This document shows, one piece after another, positions 57,129-64,000 of a stretch of 64,000 nt of DNA. The stretch lies in assembly GCF_900111145.1 (NCBI RefSeq), contig NZ_FOIR01000005.1, forward strand, positions 1 through 64,000, read 5' to 3'. Both the position numbers and the translations under genes were made by a program. The notes under the pieces are model-generated. The model saw nothing but the letters and a program-made list of their open reading frames with translations, searched no databases and was not told where the DNA came from. The number at the start of each line of letters is the position of its first letter. Position 1 is the stretch's first letter. The stretch comes from Roseivirga pacifica. GTDB taxonomy: Bacteria > Bacteroidota > Bacteroidia > Cytophagales > Cyclobacteriaceae.

Positions 57129-57217
57129 CTCTTTTTTTGATTTAAAAGTATTGCAACCAACATTTTAAGCTGAGCATTTTCGGTAACAAGCTCATTCTTA
57201 TCGATGACTGAAAGCAA
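57125..57217 (-). CDS. Possible 30-residue frame, perhaps a gene remnant
   Basis: A TTG-initiated frame containing LSVIDKNELVTENAQLKM with a helical, leucine-spaced pattern. The frame stays open for eleven codons before the TTG as well. It overlaps the end-adjacent 43-residue frame through ATGA. No ATG start exists, so it may be a broken gene. Confidence 0.2.
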   Translation of the reverse strand: MLSVIDKNELVTENAQLKMLVAILLNQKKR

Positions 57218-57225
57218 CCAAGGGT

Positions 57226-57594
57226 TTAGGTGCCTTTCACTTTATCATCATTTTTAGCCGATGTAAAGTAAAACCAAACACCACCAAGGGTTATCCCGAG
57301 CACATCAAAAACATCTGCAGTAAACTTGGCTGAAAGAAAGGGGAAAAGCAGTTCTGAAAACAAACTCAAAACGAATACAAAAGCGAACACCTCTTCTTTA
57401 GAAACTGCTCTATGTAATCCGACCCAATGGTGCTGCAGCTTATAACAATGCAGCATAATGGCACTAAAACAAAATGGATCGAGATAATTATCGAGAAAAG
57501 GAATTGAGATATTAAAGTAGAAAAAAGCTACTTGATGGGCTAGAAAAGCTAAAGTTGGCAATACAAAACTATAGTGAAGCAGCAGCCTAATCAC
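57226..57594 (-). CDS. Small polytopic membrane protein, unknown function
   Basis: A 122-residue protein with three or four hydrophobic segments and few charged residues until the C-terminal SAKNDDKVKG. The layout with a His-rich loop (LQHHWVGLHRAVS) resembles VanZ-like or citrate transporter-annotated small proteins of Bacteroidota, but no function can be given. The start is GTG at 57594, overlapping the stop of the previous gene (GTGA). It is likely part of the folK operon. Confidence 0.6.
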   Translation of the reverse strand: MIRLLLHYSFVLPTLAFLAHQVAFFYFNISIPFLDNYLDPFCFSAIMLHCYKLQHHWVGLHRAVSKEEVFAFVFVLSLFSELLFPFLSAKFTADVFDVLGITLGGVWFYFTSAKNDDKVKGT

Positions 57595-57803
57595 AGTGCG
57601 ATGGCCAAAGTTAAAATGACTATTAGTAGCAGAACTGGGCTCAAAATAATTATAACCAGTACGCCCAGCACAGCCTTTAACAGTTTGAGTAAAATGGTAC
57701 CAAAGCCATCGCCTTTTTTAATGCTGATGCTATCTACCCAAGACTTGAGATAACCTCTCCCCTTATCTGAAATTGCCTTTTGCTGTTCTTTAATCGAAGT
57801 CAC
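57591..57803 (-). CDS. Small single-span membrane protein, unknown function
   Basis: A 70-residue protein with a charged N-terminal half (SIKEQQKAISDKGRGYLKSW) and a hydrophobic C-terminal segment (about 40-70, rich in Leu, Val and Ile). The start is GTG at 57803, 10 bases after folK. Its stop is coupled by GTGA to the following gene. No family is recognised. Confidence 0.6.
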   Translation of the reverse strand: MTSIKEQQKAISDKGRGYLKSWVDSISIKKGDGFGTILLKLLKAVLGVLVIIILSPVLLLIVILTLAIAL

Positions 57804-57813
57804 GGAGGAGTAT

Positions 57814-58308
57814 TTACGAATAAACCGGTTCCCAAACAGTTACTTCAAGCGGGTCGACACAGCCTTCGAAAAGTTCCTGCTGCGTTTTTTTCAAAACAGG
57901 GTGAATAAAGTTAGGCGCCATTTCAGCCAAAGGTGCCAAAGTAAATCGTCTGTTCTGTATCTCAGGGTGTGGAATCACCAAGTCTTCATTCTGAATCTCA
58001 TGTGAACCAAAATAAAGGATATCGATATCTATTAGCCTTTCTCCCCACTTTTCGAAGCGCACGCGCCCCATTTCCTCCTCAATCTGATTGACCAAAGTAA
58101 GAATTCGCTGCGGAGACTTATTGCTATCAACCTCCACTACCTGATTTAAGAAACTTGGCTGATCCTCGTTACCCCAGGCGGCCGTTTCATATATTCTAGA
58201 CTCCTTCTTAATAATGATGGCATGCGAGGTGAGTAGTTCTTTTGCACGCTGAAGGTTTGCAGATTTGTTGCCCAAATTAGTGCCCAATAGCAGGTAAATG
58301 GATGTCAT
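57814..58308 (-). CDS. folK: 2-amino-4-hydroxy-6-hydroxymethyldihydropteridine diphosphokinase
   Basis: HPPK, 164 residues, transfers pyrophosphate from ATP to 6-hydroxymethyl-dihydropterin in folate synthesis. Visible motifs are LLGTNLGNK at the N-terminus, TAAWGNEDQPSFLNQVV, and the signature RWGERLIDIDILYFG (here KWGERLIDIDILYFG) with the two metal-binding Asp. Its length is normal. It is divergent from bioB and heads a run with two small membrane genes. Confidence 0.94.
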   Translation of the reverse strand: MTSIYLLLGTNLGNKSANLQRAKELLTSHAIIIKKESRIYETAAWGNEDQPSFLNQVVEVDSNKSPQRILTLVNQIEEEMGRVRFEKWGERLIDIDILYFGSHEIQNEDLVIPHPEIQNRRFTLAPLAEMAPNFIHPVLKKTQQELFEGCVDPLEVTVWEPVYS

Positions 58309-58313
58309 GCGGG

Positions 58314-58321
58314 CAAATATA
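58314..58321 (-). promoter_or_regulatory. Putative folK -7 element
   Basis: TATATTTG on the minus strand lies 5 bases before the folK ATG, so the transcript would be leaderless or nearly so. No TTG is found at the -33 position, which weakens the call. Confidence 0.35.
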
Positions 58322-58332
58322 TGAATAGTTAT

Positions 58333-58361
58333 TGGAGTTGAAGGGCACCCTAACTATTTTG
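58333..58361 (+). promoter_or_regulatory. Putative bioB promoter
   Basis: TTG (58333-58335), a 19-nt spacer and TATTTTG (58355-58361), one base shorter than the consensus -7 box. The leader would be about 14 nt to the bioB ATG. Confidence 0.45.
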
Positions 58362-58381
58362 CCAATTCATAATAGAATTTC

Positions 58382-59485
58382 ATGAGCGAGGTAAGACATA
58401 ATTGGACGAAGGAAGAAATTGTAGAAATCTATAATCGCCCGTTGCTAGACTTAGTTTACGAGGCGGCCAGCGTTCACCGCAAATATCACAATCCAAACGA
58501 GGTTCAGGTAAGCACATTGCTTTCCATCAAAACTGGTGGTTGCCCTGAAGATTGCGCTTACTGCCCACAGGCAGCGCGTTATCATACCGATATTGAAACC
58601 AACGACTTGATGACGGTTGATCAGGTGAAAGCGCAAGCTTTGCGTGCTAAGTCCTCAGGATCTTCGCGCGTTTGTATGGGAGCCGCTTGGAGAAATGTGG
58701 AAGATGGCCCAGAGTTCGATCAGGTATTGGACATGGTGCGCACCATCAACTCATTGGACATGGAGGTTTGCTGCACGCTTGGAATGCTTAGCGAAAACCA
58801 AGCACAGCGTTTGGCCGAAGCTGGGCTTTACGCCTACAACCACAACTTAGACTCTTCGGAAGAATACTATAAAGAGATTATTTCAACCCGCGGCTGGGAA
58901 GACAGGCTTGAAACACTCAAGAACGTGCGCAAAACAAACGTAACAGTTTGTAGTGGCGGTATTATTGGCATGGGCGAATCAATTGAAGATCGTGCCGGCA
59001 TGCTAATAGCACTGGCATCACTTAGCCCTCAGCCAGAGTCAGTGCCAATTAACGCGTTGGTTTCTGTAGAAGGAACCCCACTAGAAGAGCAACAAGTAGT
59101 ACCTATTTGGGATATGATCCGTATGGTGGCTACCACCAGAATTGTATTGCCAACCACAACGGTAAGGCTTTCTGCAGGTAGAACGGAAATGAGTAAAGAA
59201 GGACAGGCTTTCTGCTTCTTAGCAGGTGCTGGGTCTATTTTTGCCGGAGACAAGCTACTAACAACACCTAACCCTGATGTAAATGAAGACATGGAGTTGT
59301 TCAAAATCCTCGGTATTAACCCGATGAAGCCTTACGCCAAAGGCGCTAAGCCTACTCCACTACCACAAGAAGAAATGACCAATTCGGAAGGTGAAAAAAC
59401 CAAGTGGAGCCGACCAGGGCATCGTATTGAAAAGAATGTAGAAGCCACTAAAAAGGCTAACAAAAAAAGAAAGGAAGCTTTGTAA
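58382..59485 (+). CDS. bioB: Biotin synthase
   Basis: A radical SAM enzyme, 367 residues, inserting sulfur into dethiobiotin. The 4Fe-4S/SAM motif CxxxCxxC is CPEDCAYC, preceded by SIKTGG and followed by PQAARYHT. The 2Fe-2S ligands are in the later Cys-containing strands (VCMGAAWR, CCTLGML, VCSGGIIGMGE) and the Arg in RLSAGR. The C-terminus carries an extra Lys-rich tail beyond the usual length. No other bio gene is nearby. Confidence 0.95.
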   Translation: MSEVRHNWTKEEIVEIYNRPLLDLVYEAASVHRKYHNPNEVQVSTLLSIKTGGCPEDCAYCPQAARYHTDIETNDLMTVDQVKAQALRAKSSGSSRVCMGAAWRNVEDGPEFDQVLDMVRTINSLDMEVCCTLGMLSENQAQRLAEAGLYAYNHNLDSSEEYYKEIISTRGWEDRLETLKNVRKTNVTVCSGGIIGMGESIEDRAGMLIALASLSPQPESVPINALVSVEGTPLEEQQVVPIWDMIRMVATTRIVLPTTTVRLSAGRTEMSKEGQAFCFLAGAGSIFAGDKLLTTPNPDVNEDMELFKILGINPMKPYAKGAKPTPLPQEEMTNSEGEKTKWSRPGHRIEKNVEATKKANKKRKEAL

Positions 59486-59517
59486 ACCAAAAGTCATTCT
59501 GAGGTTTGAGGTACGAA

Positions 59518-59574
59518 AACCGAAAGAATCTGTCCGATAAATGCACATCAATTAACGAACAGATTCTTTCGGTT
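59518..59574. repeat. 16-bp inverted repeat after bioB, dispersed-repeat-like
   Basis: Arms 59518-59533 and 59559-59574 are perfectly complementary around 25 bases. The flanks (GTCATTCTGAGG) match a motif type common in intergenic palindromic repeats of Bacteroidota. It may also stop bioB transcription. Confidence 0.6.
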
Positions 59575-59642
59575 GACTATTTCTCTGAGAAGGATTTTTC
59601 GCAACATACCCTCTTTAGATTATAAGGGTGTTATAAAAACAA

Positions 59643-59670
59643 AAAGCCTCAGGTTTGCACCTGAGGCTTT
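59643..59670. terminator. Terminator between bioB and the barrel gene
   Basis: A perfect 12-bp stem (59643-59654 with 59659-59670) with a four-base loop, A-rich on its left. It lies 24 bases after the 3' end of the minus-strand barrel gene and can act on that transcript and possibly on bioB. Confidence 0.88.
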
Positions 59671-59693
59671 CAATATTTTGGAGTAAGCAGCTA

Positions 59694-60290
59694 CTAGAAC
59701 AACTTGAAACCTACTGCAAATACCCATTGGTTTACACGCTGATCTACCGCAAAACCATTTCCTCCAGCATCTTCAGAGATATCACTTAAGCTACCTTCGT
59801 ATTTAAGGTCTAGTGCCAAATACTTCAACAAGTCAATACCAACACCCGCCTGATAGCCAACTGTTGTATCCTTGTAATTCTCTTTCACATCTTGCACGGT
59901 TCCGTTAATATCGGTTTCTGCCTTTGTAAGGAACCTGAAAGAAGGACCTGCTTGAAGTCTTAGTGGACCAATTTTACCACCTACCATTACCGGCACGTCA
60001 ATCTGGTTGAAAGACAGATCGATGTCGTCTGTTCCATCTTGAAAAGTAGCACCAGTTTTACTAAAAAGCGCTTCAGGCTGAACGTACAAACCGATAATTG
60101 GCACTTTTACGCGCAAAAAGGCGCCAAACTGATAACCAAAATCTCTATCTCCCTCTTCTATTGCCGTAATGTTGTCTTTCAAAGAAAGCTTAGTAGAAGT
60201 AACTGTTACTCTTGGTCCAAAATCAATTTGAGCGTTTGCGCCAAATCCTATGGCCAAAAGCACGAATGTTAGAATAAGTTTTTTCATCAT
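59694..60290 (-). CDS. Outer membrane beta-barrel protein (PorT/OmpA-like)
   Basis: A 198-residue protein with a signal peptide (about 1-20, ending GFGANA) and alternating strands ending in the aromatic VNQWVFAVGFKLF typical of small barrels. It is close to the porin family/PorT-type proteins of Bacteroidota. Two adjacent ATGs (60290 and 60287) are possible. It follows the flavin reductase gene by 6 bases. Function beyond a membrane barrel is not visible. Confidence 0.82.
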   Translation of the reverse strand: MMKKLILTFVLLAIGFGANAQIDFGPRVTVTSTKLSLKDNITAIEEGDRDFGYQFGAFLRVKVPIIGLYVQPEALFSKTGATFQDGTDDIDLSFNQIDVPVMVGGKIGPLRLQAGPSFRFLTKAETDINGTVQDVKENYKDTTVGYQAGVGIDLLKYLALDLKYEGSLSDISEDAGGNGFAVDQRVNQWVFAVGFKLF

Positions 60291-60296
60291 TGAGTT

Positions 60297-61187
60297 TTAT
60301 AAGTGTTGTTGTAATAATGTCAACCAGGCTTTTTCCAGTTCGTCATCTTCCAAGTATCGTTGTGCAAGTTCATGCAGTTGATACATCAAAGATTCCTGAT
60401 CATTAATGAAACGTGTCAATATTTCATGTATTTCATCCGTCTCACTAAAAGCCCGAATAGCCTCTATTTCGGGCAATTTTTCAATATTTCCTAATCTACC
60501 CAAATTGTTGCCGGTAAGCACCGGACTATTGCGGATAGCATCGGGAATTTGGTCTACGCCAATTCCCAAGTTTCGGTTGGGTTTTGGCAGCTTAAATATG
60601 GCCGGTCCATTTGCTCGGCAGTACCAGTCGCCTCCCATTCTGCCTACCAAATCAGCTTTGAAAGGATCAGGCATACCATCCTCACCGAGCACCTCATCTT
60701 TCATATGAACCAAGAGCACCTCGCAAATGATCAGATTCCCGGCACCTGGCTCATCTCCCAAATGCACCACTTCCTTCACCTTACACTCAAAAGAAGCGAT
60801 CGCTTCAGCCACATAAGGAGGTTTCACTAGTTCAGATTTAGCCTCAGTAAGTCCCGACTTCACAAATTCGTTCACACCCTTTGGGTAAGCAGTACTAGCC
60901 AAAGACATCTGCTCCACAATCGGATAACTCACTATATTGATAACAATCTCACCAGTTTCCATGGCGTTGATCAACGTGTGCTTTTTCGCCCTATTACGCG
61001 GCAATGCGGGAGAAAGAATAAGCGTACCAGGATTAGAACTGAACACATTAAAGAAGCTATATGGCGCCAGGTTAACGTTACCTTCAGCATCTACCGTGCT
61101 AGCAAAGGCAATTGGTCTTGGACCAATTACACCCAACATATAACCGTGAAATTGTGGCTGCGGAATCTCTTTCGGATCTATTATCAT
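60297..61187 (-). CDS. Flavin reductase family protein
   Basis: A 296-residue protein with the flavin reductase-like FMN-binding split barrel: GVIGPRPIAFAST and NLAPYSFFN near the N-terminus, then VINIVSYP. Relatives reduce FMN or bind it as an oxygenase partner. The extra C-terminal helical region (about 200-296) is typical of a larger Bacteroidota subgroup. It overlaps the doxX-like gene by ATGA (61184-61187), so the two are coupled. Its role beside tyrosine degradation genes is not established. Confidence 0.85.
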   Translation of the reverse strand: MIIDPKEIPQPQFHGYMLGVIGPRPIAFASTVDAEGNVNLAPYSFFNVFSSNPGTLILSPALPRNRAKKHTLINAMETGEIVINIVSYPIVEQMSLASTAYPKGVNEFVKSGLTEAKSELVKPPYVAEAIASFECKVKEVVHLGDEPGAGNLIICEVLLVHMKDEVLGEDGMPDPFKADLVGRMGGDWYCRANGPAIFKLPKPNRNLGIGVDQIPDAIRNSPVLTGNNLGRLGNIEKLPEIEAIRAFSETDEIHEILTRFINDQESLMYQLHELAQRYLEDDELEKAWLTLLQQHL

Positions 61188-61585
61188 TTGATGATTGAAA
61201 GTAGTTCAGTTTTTATGTCGTTGAAGTTCAAAATTACTAGAACTACACAACTAATTAATACAGTAAGTGCTAGTGCGAATAAATATCCGCCATCGCCTTG
61301 CACCTCAATTCCCAAGCTGGTTAAGTGGAAGAACACTGCACCCGCCATGGCTCCAATACCTATAAGTGCACCAAGTCCATACCACCTTGTAAAGAGTAGA
61401 ACTCCTGCTATCAACTCGGTTGTCCCAACTAAATATCGACCCCAAGGCTCCATGCCTATTTGGGTAAAAATGTAGACCGACTCTTCTGCTCCTGTAAACT
61501 TAAAGTACAAGGTTTGAAGCATAATGAGTGCCGGCACTACACGCAACACCCAGGTGATGATTGTTTTGGATTTAGAATTGTTCAT
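61184..61585 (-). CDS. DoxX family membrane protein
   Basis: A 133-residue protein with four hydrophobic helices, including LIMLQTLYFKFTGAEESVYIF (split here as a short motif only: KFTGAEESVYIF) typical of DoxX-like proteins. The ATG at 61585 is used in place of a TTG nine bases upstream. DoxX proteins are of unclear function, linked to quinone or sulfur oxidation and to oxidative stress. It lies 101 bases after fahA and overlaps the flavin reductase gene. Confidence 0.78.
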   Translation of the reverse strand: MNNSKSKTIITWVLRVVPALIMLQTLYFKFTGAEESVYIFTQIGMEPWGRYLVGTTELIAGVLLFTRWYGLGALIGIGAMAGAVFFHLTSLGIEVQGDGGYLFALALTVLISCVVLVILNFNDIKTELLSIIK

Positions 61586-61615
61586 ATCTATCAATGTTTC
61601 AAAAGCAATACGCAG

Positions 61616-61637
61616 TATCTCATTTCCAGATGAGATA
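61616..61637. repeat. 8-bp hairpin between fahA and the doxX-like gene
   Basis: Arms 61616-61623 and 61630-61637 are perfectly complementary. No T tract follows on the minus strand, so a terminator is not supported. It could be an mRNA stability or operator element. Confidence 0.35.
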
Positions 61638-61685
61638 GACTATCCGCCAGCCGACAACAATTGCAGATATGAACAATCAAACCAA

Positions 61686-62957
61686 TTACTTGGCTGGTAA
61701 AACTTTGGCAGTTACCTCACCAAAACCCACCCGAACACCGTCCTTTTCAGCGTGACCTCGCATAATTACGGTATCACCATCTTGAATGAACTTGCGTTCA
61801 GAACCATCAGCCATTTTCACTGGCTCACTTCCTCTCCAAGTGATTTCCAACATGGAACCATACTCTGGCTTGGTTGGCCCAGAAATAGTCCCCGAACCAT
61901 AAAGGTCACCCACCTGCATGTTGCAACCATTCACTGTATGGTGTGCCAACTGCTGCTTTACATTCCAATACATATACTTAAAGTTGGAATTAGAAACTAC
62001 CGTTTCTTCTGTTCCTTCTGGCTGAATACCCACCTGAAGCTTCACATCAAAGTGTTTATCGCCCTCATACTTTAGGTAAGGTAATACTTCTGGATCTTGC
62101 TCTGGACCAGCAACTTTAAATGGCTCAAGCGCATCCATAGTAACAATCCATGGCGAAACGTGCGAGGCAAAATTCTTCGCCAAGAATGGTCCTAGCGGCA
62201 CATATTCCCACTTTTGAATATCTCTAGCTGACCAGTCATTGAGCAACACAAACCCGAAAATGTATTCATCGGCTTCAGCAGTACTCACTGGTTCGCCAAG
62301 CGGATTCTCTTTACAGGTAATGAAACCCATCTCTAATTCGAAATCGAGCAATCGGCAAGGCCCGAAAGACGGCATATCAGCATCATCTGCTTTTGTTTGC
62401 CCCTTTGGACGATGAAAGTCTGTACCTGAAACCACAATGGAAGAAGCACGACCATGATAGCCCACCGGAATATGTTTCCAATTAGGCATTAGTGCATTCT
62501 CAGGTCCACGGAACATAGTCCCCACATTGAACGCGTGCTGCTCTGAAGAGTAGAAATCAGTGTAGTTTGGCACCTGAATAGGCATACACATTTCTACTTC
62601 AGGCTGCTCAAAGAAAGCTTCTTTCAATACCTCTGCATTATTCTTAAGCTCGGTATTGCCTTCTTCTAATAAGTCGGAAATTCTATTTCTAACCGCTCTA
62701 GTTTTGGCTTTACCCAATTCCATAAAAGCATTCAAAGTTGGCAGCGCGAAAATGTTATCAGGTAAATCTAGTCCTTCGAAATAACCATTCTGCTCAAGCA
62801 CCATTAAGTCGAGTACCTGAGTACCAATAGCTGTTGCCGCTCTTGGTCCAAGGCTATCTGTTTTGAAAATACCGAATGGTATATTCTGTATTGAAAAGTC
62901 TGAATTAGCGGGTATATCTACCCAGCTTTTAAGTTTTGGATCGTTTGCTTTGATCAT
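61686..62957 (-). CDS. fahA: Fumarylacetoacetase
   Basis: The last enzyme of tyrosine degradation, 423 residues, splitting fumarylacetoacetate into fumarate and acetoacetate. The N-terminal SH3-like domain (PFGIFKT) and the catalytic domain are both present. Metal and active-site regions are visible in DFYSSEQHAFNVG, HYGRASS-like GYHGRASSIVVSG, LDFELEMGF and DWSARDIQKWEY. It follows hppD in the same direction with an intervening palindromic element. Confidence 0.94.
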   Translation of the reverse strand: MIKANDPKLKSWVDIPANSDFSIQNIPFGIFKTDSLGPRAATAIGTQVLDLMVLEQNGYFEGLDLPDNIFALPTLNAFMELGKAKTRAVRNRISDLLEEGNTELKNNAEVLKEAFFEQPEVEMCMPIQVPNYTDFYSSEQHAFNVGTMFRGPENALMPNWKHIPVGYHGRASSIVVSGTDFHRPKGQTKADDADMPSFGPCRLLDFELEMGFITCKENPLGEPVSTAEADEYIFGFVLLNDWSARDIQKWEYVPLGPFLAKNFASHVSPWIVTMDALEPFKVAGPEQDPEVLPYLKYEGDKHFDVKLQVGIQPEGTEETVVSNSNFKYMYWNVKQQLAHHTVNGCNMQVGDLYGSGTISGPTKPEYGSMLEITWRGSEPVKMADGSERKFIQDGDTVIMRGHAEKDGVRVGFGEVTAKVLPAK

Positions 62958-62983
62958 ATTAAAGTTTCTTTGGCCTCCCTAAG

Positions 62984-63021
62984 TCCCTCCCAAGGAGGGA
63001 TTCCTTCCCCTCTGGGGAAGG
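62984..63021. repeat. Double short palindrome between hppD and fahA
   Basis: TCCCTCC (62984-62990) pairs with GGAGGGA (62994-63000), and CCTTCCCC (63003-63010) pairs with GGGGAAGG (63014-63021). The G/C-rich style, flanked by GGCCTCC and GGATGGGG, is that of a dispersed Bacteroidota intergenic repeat. It lies in the middle of a likely operon. Confidence 0.7.
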
Positions 63022-63042
63022 TTAGGATGGGGCTTTCACATT

Positions 63043-64000
63043 CTACAAAGTTTGTCTTGCTTCTTGCTCTCTTTCAATCGCTTCGAAAAGAGCTTTGAAG
63101 TTGCCTTTACCGAAAGACTGAGCACCTTTTCTTTGAATAATTTCAAAGAACATAGTTGGTCTGTCTAGAACAGGCTTTGTGAAAATTTGAAGCAAGTAGC
63201 CTTCATCATCTCTATCGATTAAGATGTTCAATTCCTTCAATGGCTCAAGGTCTTCATCAATCTCACCCACGCGGTCAAGCACATCGTCATAATAGACTTC
63301 AGGAACTCGAAGAAACTCAACACCGCGTTCTCTTAACTGCGCTACAGTTTCAAGAATGTTGTTAGTGGCCACAGCAATATGCTGAACCCCTGCCCCATTA
63401 TAAAAATCGATGTACTCTTCGATCTGCGACTTCTTTCTACCTTCTGCCGGCTCGTTAATTGGGAATTTGATCCTTCCGGAACCATTGCTCATTACCTTAC
63501 TCATTAAGGCAGTGTATTCAGTAGAAATATCCTTATCGTCAAATGAAACCAACTGCGTGAAGCCCATCACTTTCGCGTAAAACTCACACCATTTATTCAT
63601 TTCGCCCCAGCCTACATTACCAACCATATGGTCGATATAGCGAAGGCCAACCTCTGATGGGTTATAGTCTGATTTCCATTCTTTGAAACCAGGCAAGAAA
63701 GCACCGTTATATTCCTTACGCTCCACAAAAATGTGGACCGTTTCGCCATAAGTATGAATACCTGAACGAACCACTTTTCCGTGTTCATCTTCCTCCACTC
63801 TCGGCTCGAAGTAAGACTCAGCCCCTCTACTTGTTGTCTCTTCCCACGCTTTTGTAGCATCATCTACCCAAAGGGCAACTACTTTGACACCGTCACCATG
63901 TTTGTTGATGTGTGCATTGATGTCGCCATCTTGTTTAAGTGGTGAAGTCAAAACCAACCTGATCTTATCTTGCTGAAGCACATAAGACACACGGTCTTTT
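63043..64000 (-). CDS. hppD: 4-hydroxyphenylpyruvate dioxygenase (5' end beyond window)
   Basis: A tyrosine-degradation enzyme converting 4-hydroxyphenylpyruvate to homogentisate with Fe(II). About 318 residues of the C-terminal part are visible; the coding frame stays open to the right edge, so the N-terminus is missing. Iron ligands are in YIDHMVGNV (His) and GVQHIAVATNNI (His), with the Glu in MFFEIIQRKG. The end with KGNFKALFEAIEREQ matches the family C-terminal helix. Homogentisate dioxygenase would be expected further right. Confidence 0.93.
   Translation of the reverse strand, partial: KDRVSYVLQQDKIRLVLTSPLKQDGDINAHINKHGDGVKVVALWVDDATKAWEETTSRGAESYFEPRVEEDEHGKVVRSGIHTYGETVHIFVERKEYNGAFLPGFKEWKSDYNPSEVGLRYIDHMVGNVGWGEMNKWCEFYAKVMGFTQLVSFDDKDISTEYTALMSKVMSNGSGRIKFPINEPAEGRKKSQIEEYIDFYNGAGVQHIAVATNNILETVAQLRERGVEFLRVPEVYYDDVLDRVGEIDEDLEPLKELNILIDRDDEGYLLQIFTKPVLDRPTMFFEIIQRKGAQSFGKGNFKALFEAIEREQEARQTL

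Noticed and set aside
60978-61475. A 165-residue plus-strand frame over the flavin reductase and DoxX genes
   Set aside because: It crosses two real genes antisense, has no family resemblance and no promoter.

Overview
The window looks like a chromosomal segment of a marine, gliding-type member of the Bacteroidota (Cytophagales, near Roseivirga/Fulvivirga-like genera; the genus is inferred). Evidence: type IX secretion (T9SS) sorting domains of both type A and type B, the Bacteroidota promoter form (-33 TTG / -7 TAnnTTTG) in front of several genes, almost no Shine-Dalgarno sequences, a B-type succinate dehydrogenase (SdhC-A-B), and Bacteroidota families such as DUF2480. No insertion sequence, phage gene or CRISPR array was seen. 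There is one tRNA (Pro, GGG).

Layout. 1-444: no gene; three tandem promoters fire leftwards out of the window, in the style of an rRNA operon. 445-5243 (minus): rpmH-rnpA, a YtxH-like protein, then S41 protease - TauE/SafE permease - tsaB - DUF2480. 5351-16143: a peptidase-rich stretch (M61, an M16 pair, M1) with adenosine kinase, a GNAT-like protein and a glycerophosphodiesterase. 16354-20449: membrane acyltransferase, Asp/Asn hydroxylase-like protein, an 11-copy heptamer repeat, tRNA-Pro and a short alpha-glucan phosphorylase. 20549-22927: two divergent signalling proteins. 22924-28992: a compact four-gene minus-strand cassette (TolC-like protein carrying LysM and a chitinase-like domain; HlyD adaptor; TackOD1 zinc protein with a GGDEF-like tail; processive GT2). 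It reads as a synthase-dependent exopolysaccharide production and export system and is the best candidate for an undescribed system. 29219-31760: CoA-transferase and a DUF4221-like lipoprotein. 31829-43720: an 11.9-kb gene for a secreted T9SS giant of about 3963 residues, with five NHL-type beta-propellers each apparently inserted inside a cadherin-like domain. 43923-47431: succinate dehydrogenase. 47613-53408: two tandem paralogous type B T9SS proteins. 53387-56990: DCC thioredoxin-like protein, fabD, a secreted esterase and a beta-lactamase-fold lipoprotein. 56997-59485: folK with two small membrane genes, and divergent bioB. 59694-64000 (minus): tyrosine catabolism (hppD partial, fahA), then DoxX, flavin reductase and an outer-membrane barrel.

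How it fits together. Much of the window serves the cell surface: secreted and surface peptidases, T9SS cargo, the polysaccharide cassette with its neighbouring two-component proteins, and an OmpA/PorT-like barrel. Core functions (RNase P, L34, TsaB, FabD, FolK, BioB, SDH) are interspersed. Intergenic spaces carry strong bidirectional terminators and several short palindromic elements that look like dispersed Bacteroidota repeats.
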